Under the pieces are notes generated by a model. It saw only the letters and a program-made list of their open reading frames with translations. It had not been told where the DNA came from and made no database searches. The position numbers and the translations under genes are program-made. DNA of 64,000 nucleotides from Novosphingobium sp. AAP83 (GTDB taxonomy: Bacteria > Pseudomonadota > Alphaproteobacteria > Sphingomonadales > Sphingomonadaceae), in assembly GCF_001295795.1 (NCBI RefSeq), contig NZ_LJHY01000001.1, positions 62,001 to 126,000 of the forward strand, given 5' to 3'. Shown here one piece after another: positions 18,062-27,500 of the stretch (position 1 is its first letter; every line of letters starts with the position of its first letter).

Positions 18062-19074
18062 AAGGCGGCAATCGCGCGGGCGAGGGCGGCAACATGCGCC
18101 GGGTCGCTGTTCCATGCGGTGACGAGGCGGACGGCCCCTGCTGCCCCTGCGGGCGCTGTCCAATCGTAGAAATCAAAGCCTTGGGCGCGCAGTGTGGCTT
18201 GTTCTGCGGGCGAAAGGATCACGAAAATCTCGTTCGCCTCAACCGGATGGAACACCCGCGTTCCGCAAGCTTGCGCCAGTTCTTGCGCGGCGGTATTGGC
18301 CGCGCGCGCATTGTCCAGCCACAGATCGCCCTCGATCATGGCCACTATCTGCGCGGCCAGATAGCGGCCTTTCGATTGCAAATGCCCGGCACGCTTGCGG
18401 CGAAAGCGGACCACATCGGCCAGTTCCATATCGAAGAACACCATTGCCTCGGCGTTCATCCCGCCATTCTTGACCATGCCAAAGCTGAGCGCATCGACGC
18501 CTGCCTGCGCGGTCAATTCTGCCGGATGGCAGCCCAGATGCGCCACCGCATTGGCAAAGCGCGCGCCGTCCATATGCAAGCCCAGCCCGCGCCCTTGGGC
18601 GAGCGAGCCTATGGCGGCGACTTCGGACGGCGTATAGACCCGGCCATATTCGGTGGCTTGTGTGATCGATATGGCGTGGGGCTGCACCTGATGCACGCCA
18701 TCGCGCAGCGGATCGATCACCGCGCGGATGGCATCGGGCGTCAGCTTGGCACCCTCGCCGTCGGCCAGCATGAGCTTGGCCCCGTGCGTGTAAAAGCCCG
18801 GAGCGCCGCCTTCGTCCATTTCGATATGCGCTTCGCGGTGGCACACCACGCCGCCGTGGGGCTGCGCCATCGCGGCCAGCGCCAGACAATTGGCAGCGGT
18901 GCCGGTGGCGACCCACATTGCGGCGCATTCCGTCCCGAACAGATCGGAGAAGGCATCATCCATCCGCGCCGAAAGGGCATCGCCATCATACCCCGAATCG
19001 GGGTTGTCAGCGGCGTGCATTGCCTCCCAGATGCGGGGATGGACGGCGGCGGTGTTGTCGGAAAAAAATTTCAT
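18058..19074 (-). CDS. ltaE: Low-specificity L-threonine aldolase family protein
   Basis: A PLP-dependent fold-type I enzyme of 338 residues that cleaves L-threonine or L-allo-threonine to glycine and acetaldehyde. It begins FFSDNTAAVHPRIWEAM, contains WVATGTAANCLALAA and the EMDEGGAPGFY stretch (a catalytic-His-type loop), LHMDGARFANAVAHLG, and the PLP lysine in LSFGMVKNGG. The family usually reads SFG-x-x-KNG, so the lysine is present. The ATG at 19074 starts the conserved core; a TTG at 19086 is also possible. It is divergent from the GNAT gene. Confidence 0.88.
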   Translation of the reverse strand: MKFFSDNTAAVHPRIWEAMHAADNPDSGYDGDALSARMDDAFSDLFGTECAAMWVATGTAANCLALAAMAQPHGGVVCHREAHIEMDEGGAPGFYTHGAKLMLADGEGAKLTPDAIRAVIDPLRDGVHQVQPHAISITQATEYGRVYTPSEVAAIGSLAQGRGLGLHMDGARFANAVAHLGCHPAELTAQAGVDALSFGMVKNGGMNAEAMVFFDMELADVVRFRRKRAGHLQSKGRYLAAQIVAMIEGDLWLDNARAANTAAQELAQACGTRVFHPVEANEIFVILSPAEQATLRAQGFDFYDWTAPAGAAGAVRLVTAWNSDPAHVAALARAIAAL

Positions 19075-19127
19075 TGGAAACCGCAATGTCTGTGCGTGCG
19101 TTTCCGGTCAAGCAAGGAGCGGAGACT

Positions 19128-19442
19128 ATGGCAGAAAAGGCGGCCCAGGGAACCTTCGGGGTAACGATCAGCCACTTTGATCAGGGCGCACGCGGGGAAT
19201 ATCATGCGAAAGTGGCGGGCAGCGATGTGATCGGCCGGTTGACCTATAGCCAGCAGGGCGATGTCGTGACCGCAGATCACACCATTGTACCGCCCGAAAT
19301 CGGCGGGCGCGGCGTGGCAGCCAAGCTGGCGGAAGCGTTGATCGCCGATGCGCGCAAGACGGGTTTCAGGATCGTGCCGCAGTGCAGTTATATCGAAGCC
19401 GCATTCCGCCGGAACCCGGAATGGGCCGATTTGCGGGCGTAG
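19128..19442 (+). CDS. Small GNAT-type N-acetyltransferase (YjdJ-like)
   Basis: A 104-residue protein of the short GNAT 'N-acetyltransferase' group (DUF2310/YjdJ type). Key text is HTIVPPEIGGRGVAAKLAEALIADARKTGFRIVPQCSYI: the acetyl-CoA pyrophosphate loop R-G-V-A and the C-terminal catalytic-like Cys/Tyr region. The ATG at 19128 is preceded by AAGGAGCGGAG, a clear ribosome-binding site, so the longer open frame from 18918 is rejected. The substrate is unknown. Confidence 0.85.
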   Translation: MAEKAAQGTFGVTISHFDQGARGEYHAKVAGSDVIGRLTYSQQGDVVTADHTIVPPEIGGRGVAAKLAEALIADARKTGFRIVPQCSYIEAAFRRNPEWADLRA

Positions 19443-19576
19443 CAGCCTTGCGCGCAACCAGCCCCGCACGGTGCCTGGCGGAAGTGGCCTAGATCTGCCC
19501 TTCAGGCTAAGTTGACCAATTCATTAATCATTTTTAACCTAGACCTATAAAGTTATAAAAATGAGGTCAGGGGGAT

Positions 19577-19999
19577 ATGCGGGAAAAGCTTCTGGAACTG
19601 GCACGTGCCCTGCACGCGTTGGCCAATAGCACTGGTGAGCCGGAAAACATCAGGCTTGAGCCCACAAAGGACGAGCTTCTGGGCGAGGCCCGGCATCAAT
19701 TCAAAACGCGACTGTTGCGCGAAGCCCATTTTGAAGGCCTGCCGTTTCATGAAACCGGTTGGGAAATCCTGTTGGAACTCTACATAGCCGAGGCTGAAGG
19801 GCGCAAACTTAATGTTACCGCGATCGGGCTGGACGGGCATATTCCTACAGCCACGCTGGTCCGGTGGATTGCCTTGCTTGAACAGCGCCAACTCCTTGTG
19901 CGCCAGCCTGACACCACAGATCGCAGGCGAACATGGATTTCGCTTACCGCGCTTGGCATCGAGAAGCTGGATTTTTGCTTGTGGGCATGCATCCGCTAG
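19577..19999 (+). CDS. MarR-like winged-helix regulator
   Basis: A 140-residue protein with a C-terminal winged helix of MarR type: GWEILLELYIAEAEGRKLNV, a recognition helix region IPTATLVRWIALLEQRQLL, and a wing with DTTDRRRTWISLTALGIEKLD. The first 45 residues are helical and may mediate dimerisation. The upstream 130 bases are AT-rich with TTAATCATTTTTAAC near 19524-19538, resembling an imperfect CtrA-type half-site pair (spacing 6 rather than 7). The ligand and target genes are unknown; related paralogues are common in sphingomonads. Confidence 0.8.
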   Translation: MREKLLELARALHALANSTGEPENIRLEPTKDELLGEARHQFKTRLLREAHFEGLPFHETGWEILLELYIAEAEGRKLNVTAIGLDGHIPTATLVRWIALLEQRQLLVRQPDTTDRRRTWISLTALGIEKLDFCLWACIR

Positions 20000-20064
20000 G
20001 CCGAGCGGATGATGTTATGCTTTCGAGATCGGCCATCACCGGGTAAGGTACCGGTTCGGGGAAA

Positions 20065-20139
<75 letters not shown>

Positions 20140-20285
20140 ACACCATTTCCAAAACTGCCTGACCGTTTGTCCGCGGACGGACGGGGTGGGCAGGGGCGGG
20201 CTAATGACGGTGGGGGGATGCTTTGTCAAGCAGCGGGTTTGGCAGAACTTGCAGGATAACGCCAAGGCGGGCACTAAAGAGGGCG

Positions 20286-20465
20286 ATGACTGACACCAAA
20301 TCCCCTTTAGGCCGCGAGGAACGCCCTGTTACCCGCGAGGAACGACTTGCCGCGCGGCTTCGTGAAAATCTCAAGCGGCGCAAGGCACAGGCCCGCGCTT
20401 TAGGCGATGACGGACAAAACGAAGCCGAATCGCAGGAATGTGGCCTTCCCAAAACAGCAGCGTAA
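20286..20465 (+). CDS. Small charged conserved-type protein
   Basis: A 59-residue hydrophilic protein rich in Arg, Lys and Glu (REERPVTREERLAARLRENL then KRRKAQARALGDD). One long amphipathic helix is likely and no hydrophobic segment is present. Small proteins of this kind are frequent in sphingomonads; the function is unknown. The ATG at 20286 is chosen over upstream starts because the composition changes there. It ends 44 bases before gpmA and may share its transcript. Confidence 0.6.
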   Translation: MTDTKSPLGREERPVTREERLAARLRENLKRRKAQARALGDDGQNEAESQECGLPKTAA

Positions 20466-20509
20466 CGCTAGGGCTCTGCTCAAATCTTCACAGTAATAGA
20501 GAAGCCTTG

Positions 20510-21196
20510 ATGCCCCGCCTGATCTTGATCCGCCACGGCCAATCGCAATGGAACCTTGAAAACCGCTTCACCGGCTGGTGGGATGTTGACGTGACCGAAA
20601 AGGGCGCGGCTGAAGCCTTTGCTGCGGGCAAGCTGCTAAAAGACAAGGGTATCCTGCCAACGCTGGCCTTCACATCGCTGCAAAGCCGCGCGATCAAGAC
20701 GCTGCATCTGGCGCTTGAGGCGGCAGGCCGGTTGTGGTTGCAGGAAGACAAGGACTGGCGTTTGAACGAGCGTCATTATGGCGGGCTTACGGGCCTCGAC
20801 AAGGCGGAAACCGCGGCCAAGCATGGCGATGATCAGGTGAAGGTCTGGCGCCGCAGCTTTGATATTCCGCCGCCGCCGCTGGAAGCAGGCAGCGAATTCG
20901 ATCTGGCCTCAGATCCGCGCTATGCCGGGATCACGGTGCCCGCCACCGAAAGCCTGAAGGACACCATCGCGCGCGTTTTGCCGTGCTGGGAAGAAAAGAT
21001 TGCGCCTGCGCTGAAGGCGGGGGAAACGGTGATCGTTTCGGCCCACGGCAACAGCTTGCGCGCGCTGGTAAAGCATTTGTCCGGCATTTCGGACGAGGAC
21101 ATCACCGGCCTTGAAATCCCGACCGGCCAGCCGATCATCTATGAACTGGATGACAATCTGGCTGAAATCGAACGCTATTACCTGTCGGAGCGTTGA
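20510..21196 (+). CDS. gpmA: 2,3-bisphosphoglycerate-dependent phosphoglycerate mutase
   Basis: A 228-residue glycolytic enzyme interconverting 3- and 2-phosphoglycerate. The phosphohistidine motif LIRHGQSQWNLENRFTGW is at the N-terminus, the acid motif DWRLNERHYGGLTGLDKAE follows, and the second catalytic His lies in VSAHGNSLRALVKHL. Length and motifs fit dPGM. The ATG at 20510 starts directly before the conserved MPRLILIRHG core; the in-frame upstream extension is unsupported. Confidence 0.95.
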   Translation: MPRLILIRHGQSQWNLENRFTGWWDVDVTEKGAAEAFAAGKLLKDKGILPTLAFTSLQSRAIKTLHLALEAAGRLWLQEDKDWRLNERHYGGLTGLDKAETAAKHGDDQVKVWRRSFDIPPPPLEAGSEFDLASDPRYAGITVPATESLKDTIARVLPCWEEKIAPALKAGETVIVSAHGNSLRALVKHLSGISDEDITGLEIPTGQPIIYELDDNLAEIERYYLSER

Positions 21197-21228
21197 GCGC
21201 TAAGGCACGCTGTTGAGGGGCGGGGATC

Positions 21229-21714
21229 ATGCACAAGCCAGCCGTTGCAATTGTTATGGGCAGCCAGTCTGACTGGGAAACGATGAAGAACGCCGCCGCT
21301 GTGCTGGAAAAGCTGGGCGTTGCGCATGATTGCCGCATCGTTTCGGCCCACCGCACGCCAGACCGGCTGGTGGCTTTTGCCAAGGGCGCGCACCTTGAAG
21401 GCTTCCGCGTTGTCATCGCAGGCGCAGGCGGCGCGGCGCATTTGCCGGGCATGGTCGCATCGATGACGCATCTGCCGGTGCTGGGTGTGCCGGTGGAATC
21501 CAAAGCACTCAAGGGCATGGATTCGCTGCTTTCGATCGTGCAGATGCCGGGCGGCATTCCCGTGGCGACGCTGGCCATCGGCGTTCCGGGGGCAACCAAC
21601 GCCGGAATTCTCGCCGCTTCGATCCTCGCCACATCGGACGAGGCTTTGGCGCAGCGGCTGATCGCCTTCCGCACGGCGCAGACCGATTCGGTTGCGGAGA
21701 AGCCGGTCGGATGA
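21229..21714 (+). CDS. purE: N5-carboxyaminoimidazole ribonucleotide mutase
   Basis: A 161-residue class I PurE of de novo purine synthesis, converting N5-CAIR to CAIR. Conserved segments are [30 protein letters not shown] (catalytic His), [15 protein letters not shown] and [19 protein letters not shown]. It overlaps purK by four bases (ATGA at 21711-21714), the usual purEK arrangement. Confidence 0.96.
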   Translation: MHKPAVAIVMGSQSDWETMKNAAAVLEKLGVAHDCRIVSAHRTPDRLVAFAKGAHLEGFRVVIAGAGGAAHLPGMVASMTHLPVLGVPVESKALKGMDSLLSIVQMPGGIPVATLAIGVPGATNAGILAASILATSDEALAQRLIAFRTAQTDSVAEKPVG

Positions 21715-22769
21715 TTGCTCCGGGCGAGACCATCGGCATTCTGGGCGGCGGACAACTGGGCCGCATGATTGCACTGGCCGCAGCCAATCTTGGCTATCGC
21801 TGCCACGTTTACGCGCCCGAAGCCGATCCGATTGCCGCCGATGTCTGCGCCGCCTTCACCCAAGGCGCGTTTGACGATAAGGCCGCGCTCTCGGCCTTTG
21901 CCGAACAGTGCGCCGTCGTCACCTACGAATTCGAGAACGTCGCCGCAGGGCCACTGGGCGCGATTGCGCCCCACGCCCGCCTGCACCCGCCAGCGCGCGC
22001 GCTCGAAGTGGCGCAAGACCGCGTCAACGAAAAGACCTTTGTCGAGGCGCTGGGCGGCAGGCCCGCACCATGGGCGCAAGTCGATTCGCTGGATGATCTG
22101 AAGGCTGCCGTCGCCAAAATCGGCGCGCCCGGTATCCTCAAGACGCGCCGCGATGGTTATGATGGCAAAGGCCAGTGGCGGATCATGACGCCCGCCGATG
22201 CCGATGCGCTCGATCTTGCCGGTGTGCCGCAGATTTACGAAGGCTTCGTCAACTTCGCGGCGGAGTTCTCGGTCATCCTCGTGCGCACCGCTGCGGGCGA
22301 AGTGCGGTTCTGGGATTCGGCGGAAAACGTCCACAAGAACGGCATTCTTGATCGTTCCACCGTGCCCGCCTCCCAAGTGATCCTCGATCAGGTGGACGAA
22401 GCGCGGGCGCTGGCCGCCAAAGTCGCCGATGCGCTGGACTATGTCGGCGTGCTGACGCTGGAATTCTTCGCCACGGCACAAGGTCCGGTGTTCAACGAAA
22501 TGGCGCCGCGCGTGCACAATTCCGGGCACTGGAGCATCGAGGGTGCGCTTACCAGCCAGTTCGAAAACCACGTCCGCGCCATTTGCGGGCTCCCCTTGGG
22601 CTCAACCCAACTGGCCGCCAAAGGCGTAGTGATGGACAATCTAATCGGCGATGATGCGCACGATTGGCCCGCCATCCTTTCAGACAGCGCCAACCATCTG
22701 CACTTATATGGCAAGGCCGCCGTCCGTCCGGGGCGCAAGATGGGCCATGTCACCCGGCTGGTGCTGTGA
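21711..22769 (+). CDS. purK: N5-carboxyaminoimidazole ribonucleotide synthase
   Basis: A 352-residue ATP-grasp enzyme that carboxylates AIR using ATP and bicarbonate. The N-terminus [20 protein letters not shown] is diagnostic; the ATP-grasp core has [18 protein letters not shown], and the metal-site region is [25 protein letters not shown]. It is coupled to purE upstream and to folA downstream (GTGA overlap at 22766-22769). Confidence 0.96.
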   Translation: MIAPGETIGILGGGQLGRMIALAAANLGYRCHVYAPEADPIAADVCAAFTQGAFDDKAALSAFAEQCAVVTYEFENVAAGPLGAIAPHARLHPPARALEVAQDRVNEKTFVEALGGRPAPWAQVDSLDDLKAAVAKIGAPGILKTRRDGYDGKGQWRIMTPADADALDLAGVPQIYEGFVNFAAEFSVILVRTAAGEVRFWDSAENVHKNGILDRSTVPASQVILDQVDEARALAAKVADALDYVGVLTLEFFATAQGPVFNEMAPRVHNSGHWSIEGALTSQFENHVRAICGLPLGSTQLAAKGVVMDNLIGDDAHDWPAILSDSANHLHLYGKAAVRPGRKMGHVTRLVL

Positions 22770-23278
22770 CGGTTCATCCCAGAGTCAGGCAGGGCTTGTT
22801 TCTGATCTATGCTCGCGCCGATAACGGCGTGATCGGGCGCGACAATGCGCTGCCCTGGCGGCTTCCGGCCGACCTCAAGCGGTTCAAGGCGCTGACCATG
22901 AACAAGCCGATGATCATGGGCCGCAAAACCTTCGAAAGCCTGCCCGGTTTGCTGCCAGGCCGTCGCCACATCGTGCTCACGCGTGATGCAGGCTGGTCGG
23001 CAGACGGCGCAGAGGTGGCCGCGAGAGTTGATGAGGCGCTGGCCCTTGCCGGTTCCGGCGAAGTGGCTGTGGTCGGCGGTGCAGAGATTTACCGCCTGTT
23101 CCTGCCGCTGGCGGCGCGGGTGGAATTGACCGAGGTCCATGGGGACTTTGCAGGCGATACCGTGATGCCGCCGCTTGGGGCAGAATGGCGCGAGGCCGCG
23201 CGTGAAGAACATGATGCGATCGACAATCGCCCCGCCCATGCCTTCGTCACACTCGTCCGCGATAAGCCTAAAACATGA
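22766..23278 (+). CDS. folA: Dihydrofolate reductase
   Basis: A 170-residue NADPH-dependent reductase of dihydrofolate. Motifs are IYARADNGVIGRDNALPWRLPADLKRFK (substrate loop with W and a catalytic acid), IMGRKTFESLPGLLPGR (NADPH binding) and VVGGAEIYRLFLP. The start is the GTG at 22766 overlapping the purK stop, which leaves about 12 extra residues before the conserved core; the longer upstream frame is a purK shadow. The stop overlaps the ATG of a 31-codon frame. Confidence 0.93.
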   Translation: MTVHPRVRQGLFLIYARADNGVIGRDNALPWRLPADLKRFKALTMNKPMIMGRKTFESLPGLLPGRRHIVLTRDAGWSADGAEVAARVDEALALAGSGEVAVVGGAEIYRLFLPLAARVELTEVHGDFAGDTVMPPLGAEWREAAREEHDAIDNRPAHAFVTLVRDKPKT

Positions 23279-23370
23279 CCTGTGTCCGGCTTGACGTTGC
23301 CGATATGTGCGACGACATACGCGGCGTGATGGACCGTAACGCAATCAAAACAACGCAGGCCACGCAATGA
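23275..23370 (+). CDS. Possible 31-residue coupled small protein between folA and ribF
   Basis: The frame starts with an ATG that overlaps the folA stop (ATGA at 23275-23278) and ends with a TGA that overlaps the ribF ATG (ATGA at 23367-23370). It encodes MTCVRLDVADMCDDIRGVMD plus an 11-residue polar tail: 31 residues, hydrophilic, with two Cys and five Asp. The double start-stop overlap would couple translation from folA through to ribF. Whether the peptide has a function or is only a translational relay cannot be told from this sequence. Confidence 0.4.
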   Translation: MTCVRLDVADMCDDIRGVMDRNAIKTTQATQ

Positions 23371-24296
23371 TTCGCCTGCACAGCCTTGAACCGGTGCCCG
23401 AAAACTTGCGCGGCGGGATCGTTGCGCTGGGCAATTTCGATGGCTTCCATCTGGGCCATCAGGCCGTGGTGGGCGAGGCGATCCGCTGGGCCAAGGCCGA
23501 GGGCCGCCCTGCGATTGTCGCCACGTTTGATCCGCATCCCGTGCGCCATTTCACGCCTGATGCCGCGCCCTTCCGCCTGACCACGCTCGATCAGCGGCAG
23601 GAACTGTTTGCCGCTGCCGGGGCCGATGCGATGCTGGTTATCCAGTTTAACGCAGCAGTTGCGGGGATGACGGCGCAGCAATGGATCGAACAGGGACTGG
23701 TCGGCCATCTGGGCGCGGTGGGCGTGGTTACCGGCGATGATTTTACGTTCGGCAAGGGGCGCGGCGGCAATCCGCAAGTGCTGGTCGATCATGGCGCAAC
23801 CGTTGGCCTGCGTGCCAAAGCGGTCAGCGCGGTGACGCTTGAGGGCGAGGTCGTCTCGTCCAGCCGCATCCGCGATGCGCTGAAATCGGGCGATTGCGAA
23901 ACCGCCACGCGCCTGCTCACGCGGCCATTCGCGATGCGCGGGCCGGTGCAGCACGGTGATAAAGTGGGCCGCACGATTAACTTCCCCACCGCCAACCTCG
24001 ATATCGGCGCCTATCTGCGCCCGCGCTATGGCATCTATGCGGTGACGGGGCGTTTGCCAGATGGCCGCGTGCTGAAGGGCGCGGCCAACATCGGCATCCG
24101 CCCGACGTTTGATCCACCCAAGGAATTGCTGGAGCCGCATTTCTTTGATTTTTCGGGTGATTTGTACGGGCAGGAAATCGAAGTCGCGTTTCACCATTTC
24201 CTGCGGCCCGAGGCGAAGTTTGACGGGTTGGATGCGCTGGTGGCGCAAATGGCGCGGGATTGTGACGAGGCGCGGCGGTTGTTGGGTTCGGTTTAA
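23367..24296 (+). CDS. ribF: Bifunctional riboflavin kinase/FAD synthetase
   Basis: A 309-residue enzyme making FMN and then FAD. The N-terminal FAD-synthetase half has ALGNFDGFHLGHQAVVGEA (HxGH nucleotidyltransferase motif), FDPHPVRHF and GDDFTFGKGRGG, followed by SSSRIRDALKSGD. The C-terminal riboflavin kinase half has GRTINFPTANLDIG (PTAN motif) and GAANIGIRPTF. Typical length. No FMN riboswitch is visible upstream. It may be translated from the folA message through the 31-codon relay. Confidence 0.96.
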   Translation: MIRLHSLEPVPENLRGGIVALGNFDGFHLGHQAVVGEAIRWAKAEGRPAIVATFDPHPVRHFTPDAAPFRLTTLDQRQELFAAAGADAMLVIQFNAAVAGMTAQQWIEQGLVGHLGAVGVVTGDDFTFGKGRGGNPQVLVDHGATVGLRAKAVSAVTLEGEVVSSSRIRDALKSGDCETATRLLTRPFAMRGPVQHGDKVGRTINFPTANLDIGAYLRPRYGIYAVTGRLPDGRVLKGAANIGIRPTFDPPKELLEPHFFDFSGDLYGQEIEVAFHHFLRPEAKFDGLDALVAQMARDCDEARRLLGSV

Positions 24297-24298
24297 GA

Positions 24299-24474
24299 GG
24301 GGTTCACGCAGAGACGCGGAGAAGAAAAGGGAGGCGCAGAGGAGCAGGCTTAGGCCGATAGGCCGCTGCAATATCGGACCTTGCGTAAATCGCTATGGTT
24401 GAGATTGAAAAGCGGCTGCGCCCAAAGCTCCCCTCCGCGTCTCTCCTTCTTCTCTGCGTCTCTGCGTGAACCTC
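24299..24474. repeat. Palindromic repeat element (CGCAGAGACGC family), copy 2
   Basis: The left arm at 24301-24341 begins GGTTCACGCAGAGACGCGGA, and the right arm at 24433-24474 is its imperfect inverted copy ending TCTCTGCGTGAACCTCTT. About 90 bases of unrelated sequence lie between. A second copy with the same architecture is at 11011-11130. The element fills the ribF-ileS gap. Confidence 0.75.
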
Positions 24475-24546
24475 TTATTCTTCAAACCAAGATCAACGCG
24501 CCAAACACTTCCCCAAAGCGCCGGATTGTTCTAACGCGCGGGGCTT

Positions 24547-27500
24547 ATGACCGAACCACGCGATTTCCGCCCGACTGTCTTCCTGCCGAAGACCGATTTC
24601 CCGATGAAAGCCGGGCTCCCCCAGAAGGAGCCGGGCATTCTGGCGCGCTGGCAGGCAGAAGACATTTACCGCAAGGTGCGCGAGGCGCGGAAGGGCCGCG
24701 AAAAGTTCATCCTGCATGATGGCCCGCCCTATGCGAACGGCGATATGCACATCGGCCACGCGCTGAACCATATCCTGAAAGACATGGTCTGCCGCACGCA
24801 GAACCTGCTCGGCAAAGATGCGCCTTACGTTCCCGGTTGGGACTGCCACGGGTTGCCCATCGAATGGAAGGTTGAGGAAGAATACCGCAAGAAAAAGAAG
24901 AACAAGGACGAGGTTCCGCCAAAGGAATTCCGCGCCGAATGCCGCGCCTATGCTCAGAAATGGGTCGATGTGCAGCGCGAACAATTGAAGCGCCTCGGCA
25001 TCAATGGCGATTGGGACAACCCCTACCTGACGATGGATTCGCAGGCCGAGGGCACCATCGTGCGCGAACTTTTGAAGTTTGCGGAATCGGGCCAGCTCTA
25101 TCGCGGGGCCAAGCCGGTGATGTGGTCACCGGTTGAAAAGACCGCGCTGGCCGAGGCCGAGGTTGAGTACGAGGATATCGTCTCGACCCAGATCGACGTG
25201 GCGTTCGAGATTGTTGAGTCGCCGATTGCGGAACTGGTTGGTGCTTATGCGGTGATCTGGACGACGACGCCTTGGACGATCCCGGTGAACCAGGCTTTGG
25301 CTTATGGGCCGGAGGTTGAGTATCAGCTTTATGAGATTGTCGCTGGCGGGCATCCAGATCATTTTGACGCACTAGCAGCAGCATATCCATTACATGGCAA
25401 GAAGGTGCTAATTGCGTCATCTCTCAAGGACGACTTTCGCCGCCGCCTAGAAAGCTTAGCCCCAGTTATTGAAGTTGATGGAAATGAGCATCGAGTCATT
25501 CCACAGCTAACCCGTGAAATCGGAGTGGCTCCAGACACTTTCTATGTTGATGCTTTAAAAGGCGCCGACCTCGCCGGAACCATCTGCCAGCACCCGATGG
25601 CAAAACTCTTCCGTCGCCCCGTGCTTGACACGGGGCTTGGCTCTTCTTCAAGCGCCGCGCCGGAAGGGGAAAGCCAAGCCCCGGATCAAGTCCGGGGCGA
25701 CGGTGGTGTTGATGTGAACTCACCACTCGCCGAATTTTTCCTACGCCCGCGCCCCCTGCTCGCAGGCGATTTCGTCACCACCGAAAGCGGCACTGGCCTC
25801 GTCCACATGGCGCCCGATCATGGTGAGGACGACTTTGCGCTGTGCAAGGCGAACGGCATCGAACCCGTGTTCGCGGTGCTGGACGATGGCAAGTACCGCG
25901 AGGACTGGGCATGGCTCGGCGGGCAAGGCTCGGTCATCAATCCGAAGTTCAACGCACCTGATGGCCCGATCTGCACCGCCTTGCGCGAAGCGGGCGGGTT
26001 GCTGGCGGCGAGTGCCGATTACAAGCATTCCTACCCGCATTCGTGGCGTTCGAAGGCCAAGGTGATCTATCGCTGCACGCCGCAGTGGTTCGTGCCGATG
26101 GACAAGGCCGGTGCGGCTTCCAGTGGCACGGTTCTGCCTGTGCTTACCCATGTGCCCGAAGACGCCGATACCGTCGGCGCGCGGCTGGTGCTGGATGGCG
26201 CGCCTGCGGGCACCATCGGCTATCACCGCAGCATTGATTACATCGCGATTCCTGTTGGCGATGAGTTGCATGTTGTGCGCGAATCGTATGCCGAGGCGTA
26301 TTGCGCGCAAGCGGGCGTAAAGTTCAAAATCGCGGCGCTGTTCAAAGGTGCGCTGCTGGCAGGGGCCACCGCTGAACTGGATGGCGTGAGCCATATGCTG
26401 GTGCAGGACGATGACGTGCTGCCCGAAGGCAACACCGGCTTTTCCATCGGAGCGGCTGCGGCCACGCTGCGTGAAAAGGCGATCAAGGCCATCGCCGACA
26501 CGCGCTTTGTGCCCGAAAAGGGCCGCAACCGCATTGGTGCGATGGTTGAAGGGCGGCCCGATTGGGTGCTCTCGCGCCAGCGCGCATGGGGTGTGCCGAT
26601 CACGCTGTTCGTGGATCGCAAGACCGGCCAGTATCTGAACGATCCGGACGTGAACGCGCGCATCGTCGCCGCTGTCATGGCAGGCGGCGTGGATGCGTGG
26701 GACGAGGAGCACGCGCAGGAATATCTGGGCGATGCCTACAAGCTCGACGATTTTGAGCGCGTCACCGACATTCTGGACGTGTGGTTCGATTCCGGTTCCA
26801 CCCATGCTTTCGTGCTGGAATCAGGGCGCTGGCCGGATCTGTCATGGCCCGCCAATCTCTATCTCGAAGGCTCTGACCAGCATCGCGGCTGGTTCCAGTC
26901 CTCGTTGCTCGAATCCTGCGCCACCCGTGGCCGCGCGCCTTATGATGCGGTGCTGACGCACGGCTTCACGATGGACCAGAAGGGCATGAAAATGTCCAAG
27001 TCGCTCGGCAACACGATCAGCCCGATCGATCTGATGCGCGATTATGGCGCGGATATCCTGCGGCTCTGGGCGCTCTCGGTCGATTTCACCGAAGACCACC
27101 GCATCGGCAAGGAAATCCTTGGCGGCGTGGCCGACCAGTACCGCAAGCTGCGCAACACTTACCGCTACCTGCTCGGCGCGCTTGAGGGCTTCTCGGAAGA
27201 CGAGCGCGTGCCCGTATCGGAAATGCCCGAGCTTGAGCGCTATATGCTGGGCTTGCTGAAGCGGCTGGATGGCACATTGCGGCAGGCGGTGGATGACTTC
27301 GATTTCAACACTTATGTCCGTGCGCTGACCGAGTTCTGCAACGAAGACCTTTCGGCCTTCTTCTTCGATATCCGCAAAGACAGCCTCTATTGCGATGCGC
27401 CGACGGATTTGAAGCGCCGTGCCTATCGCACCGTGCTTGATACGATGTTCCACGCGCTGGTGCGCTATGGCGCGCCGGTGCTGGTGTTCACTGCGGAAGA

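Noticed and set aside
21135..22571. A 478-codon minus-strand frame
   Set aside because: It is antisense to purE and purK, which carry full family motifs.
24299..24474. CRISPR-like array
   Set aside because: There are only two inverted arms, not a series of direct repeats with spacers.
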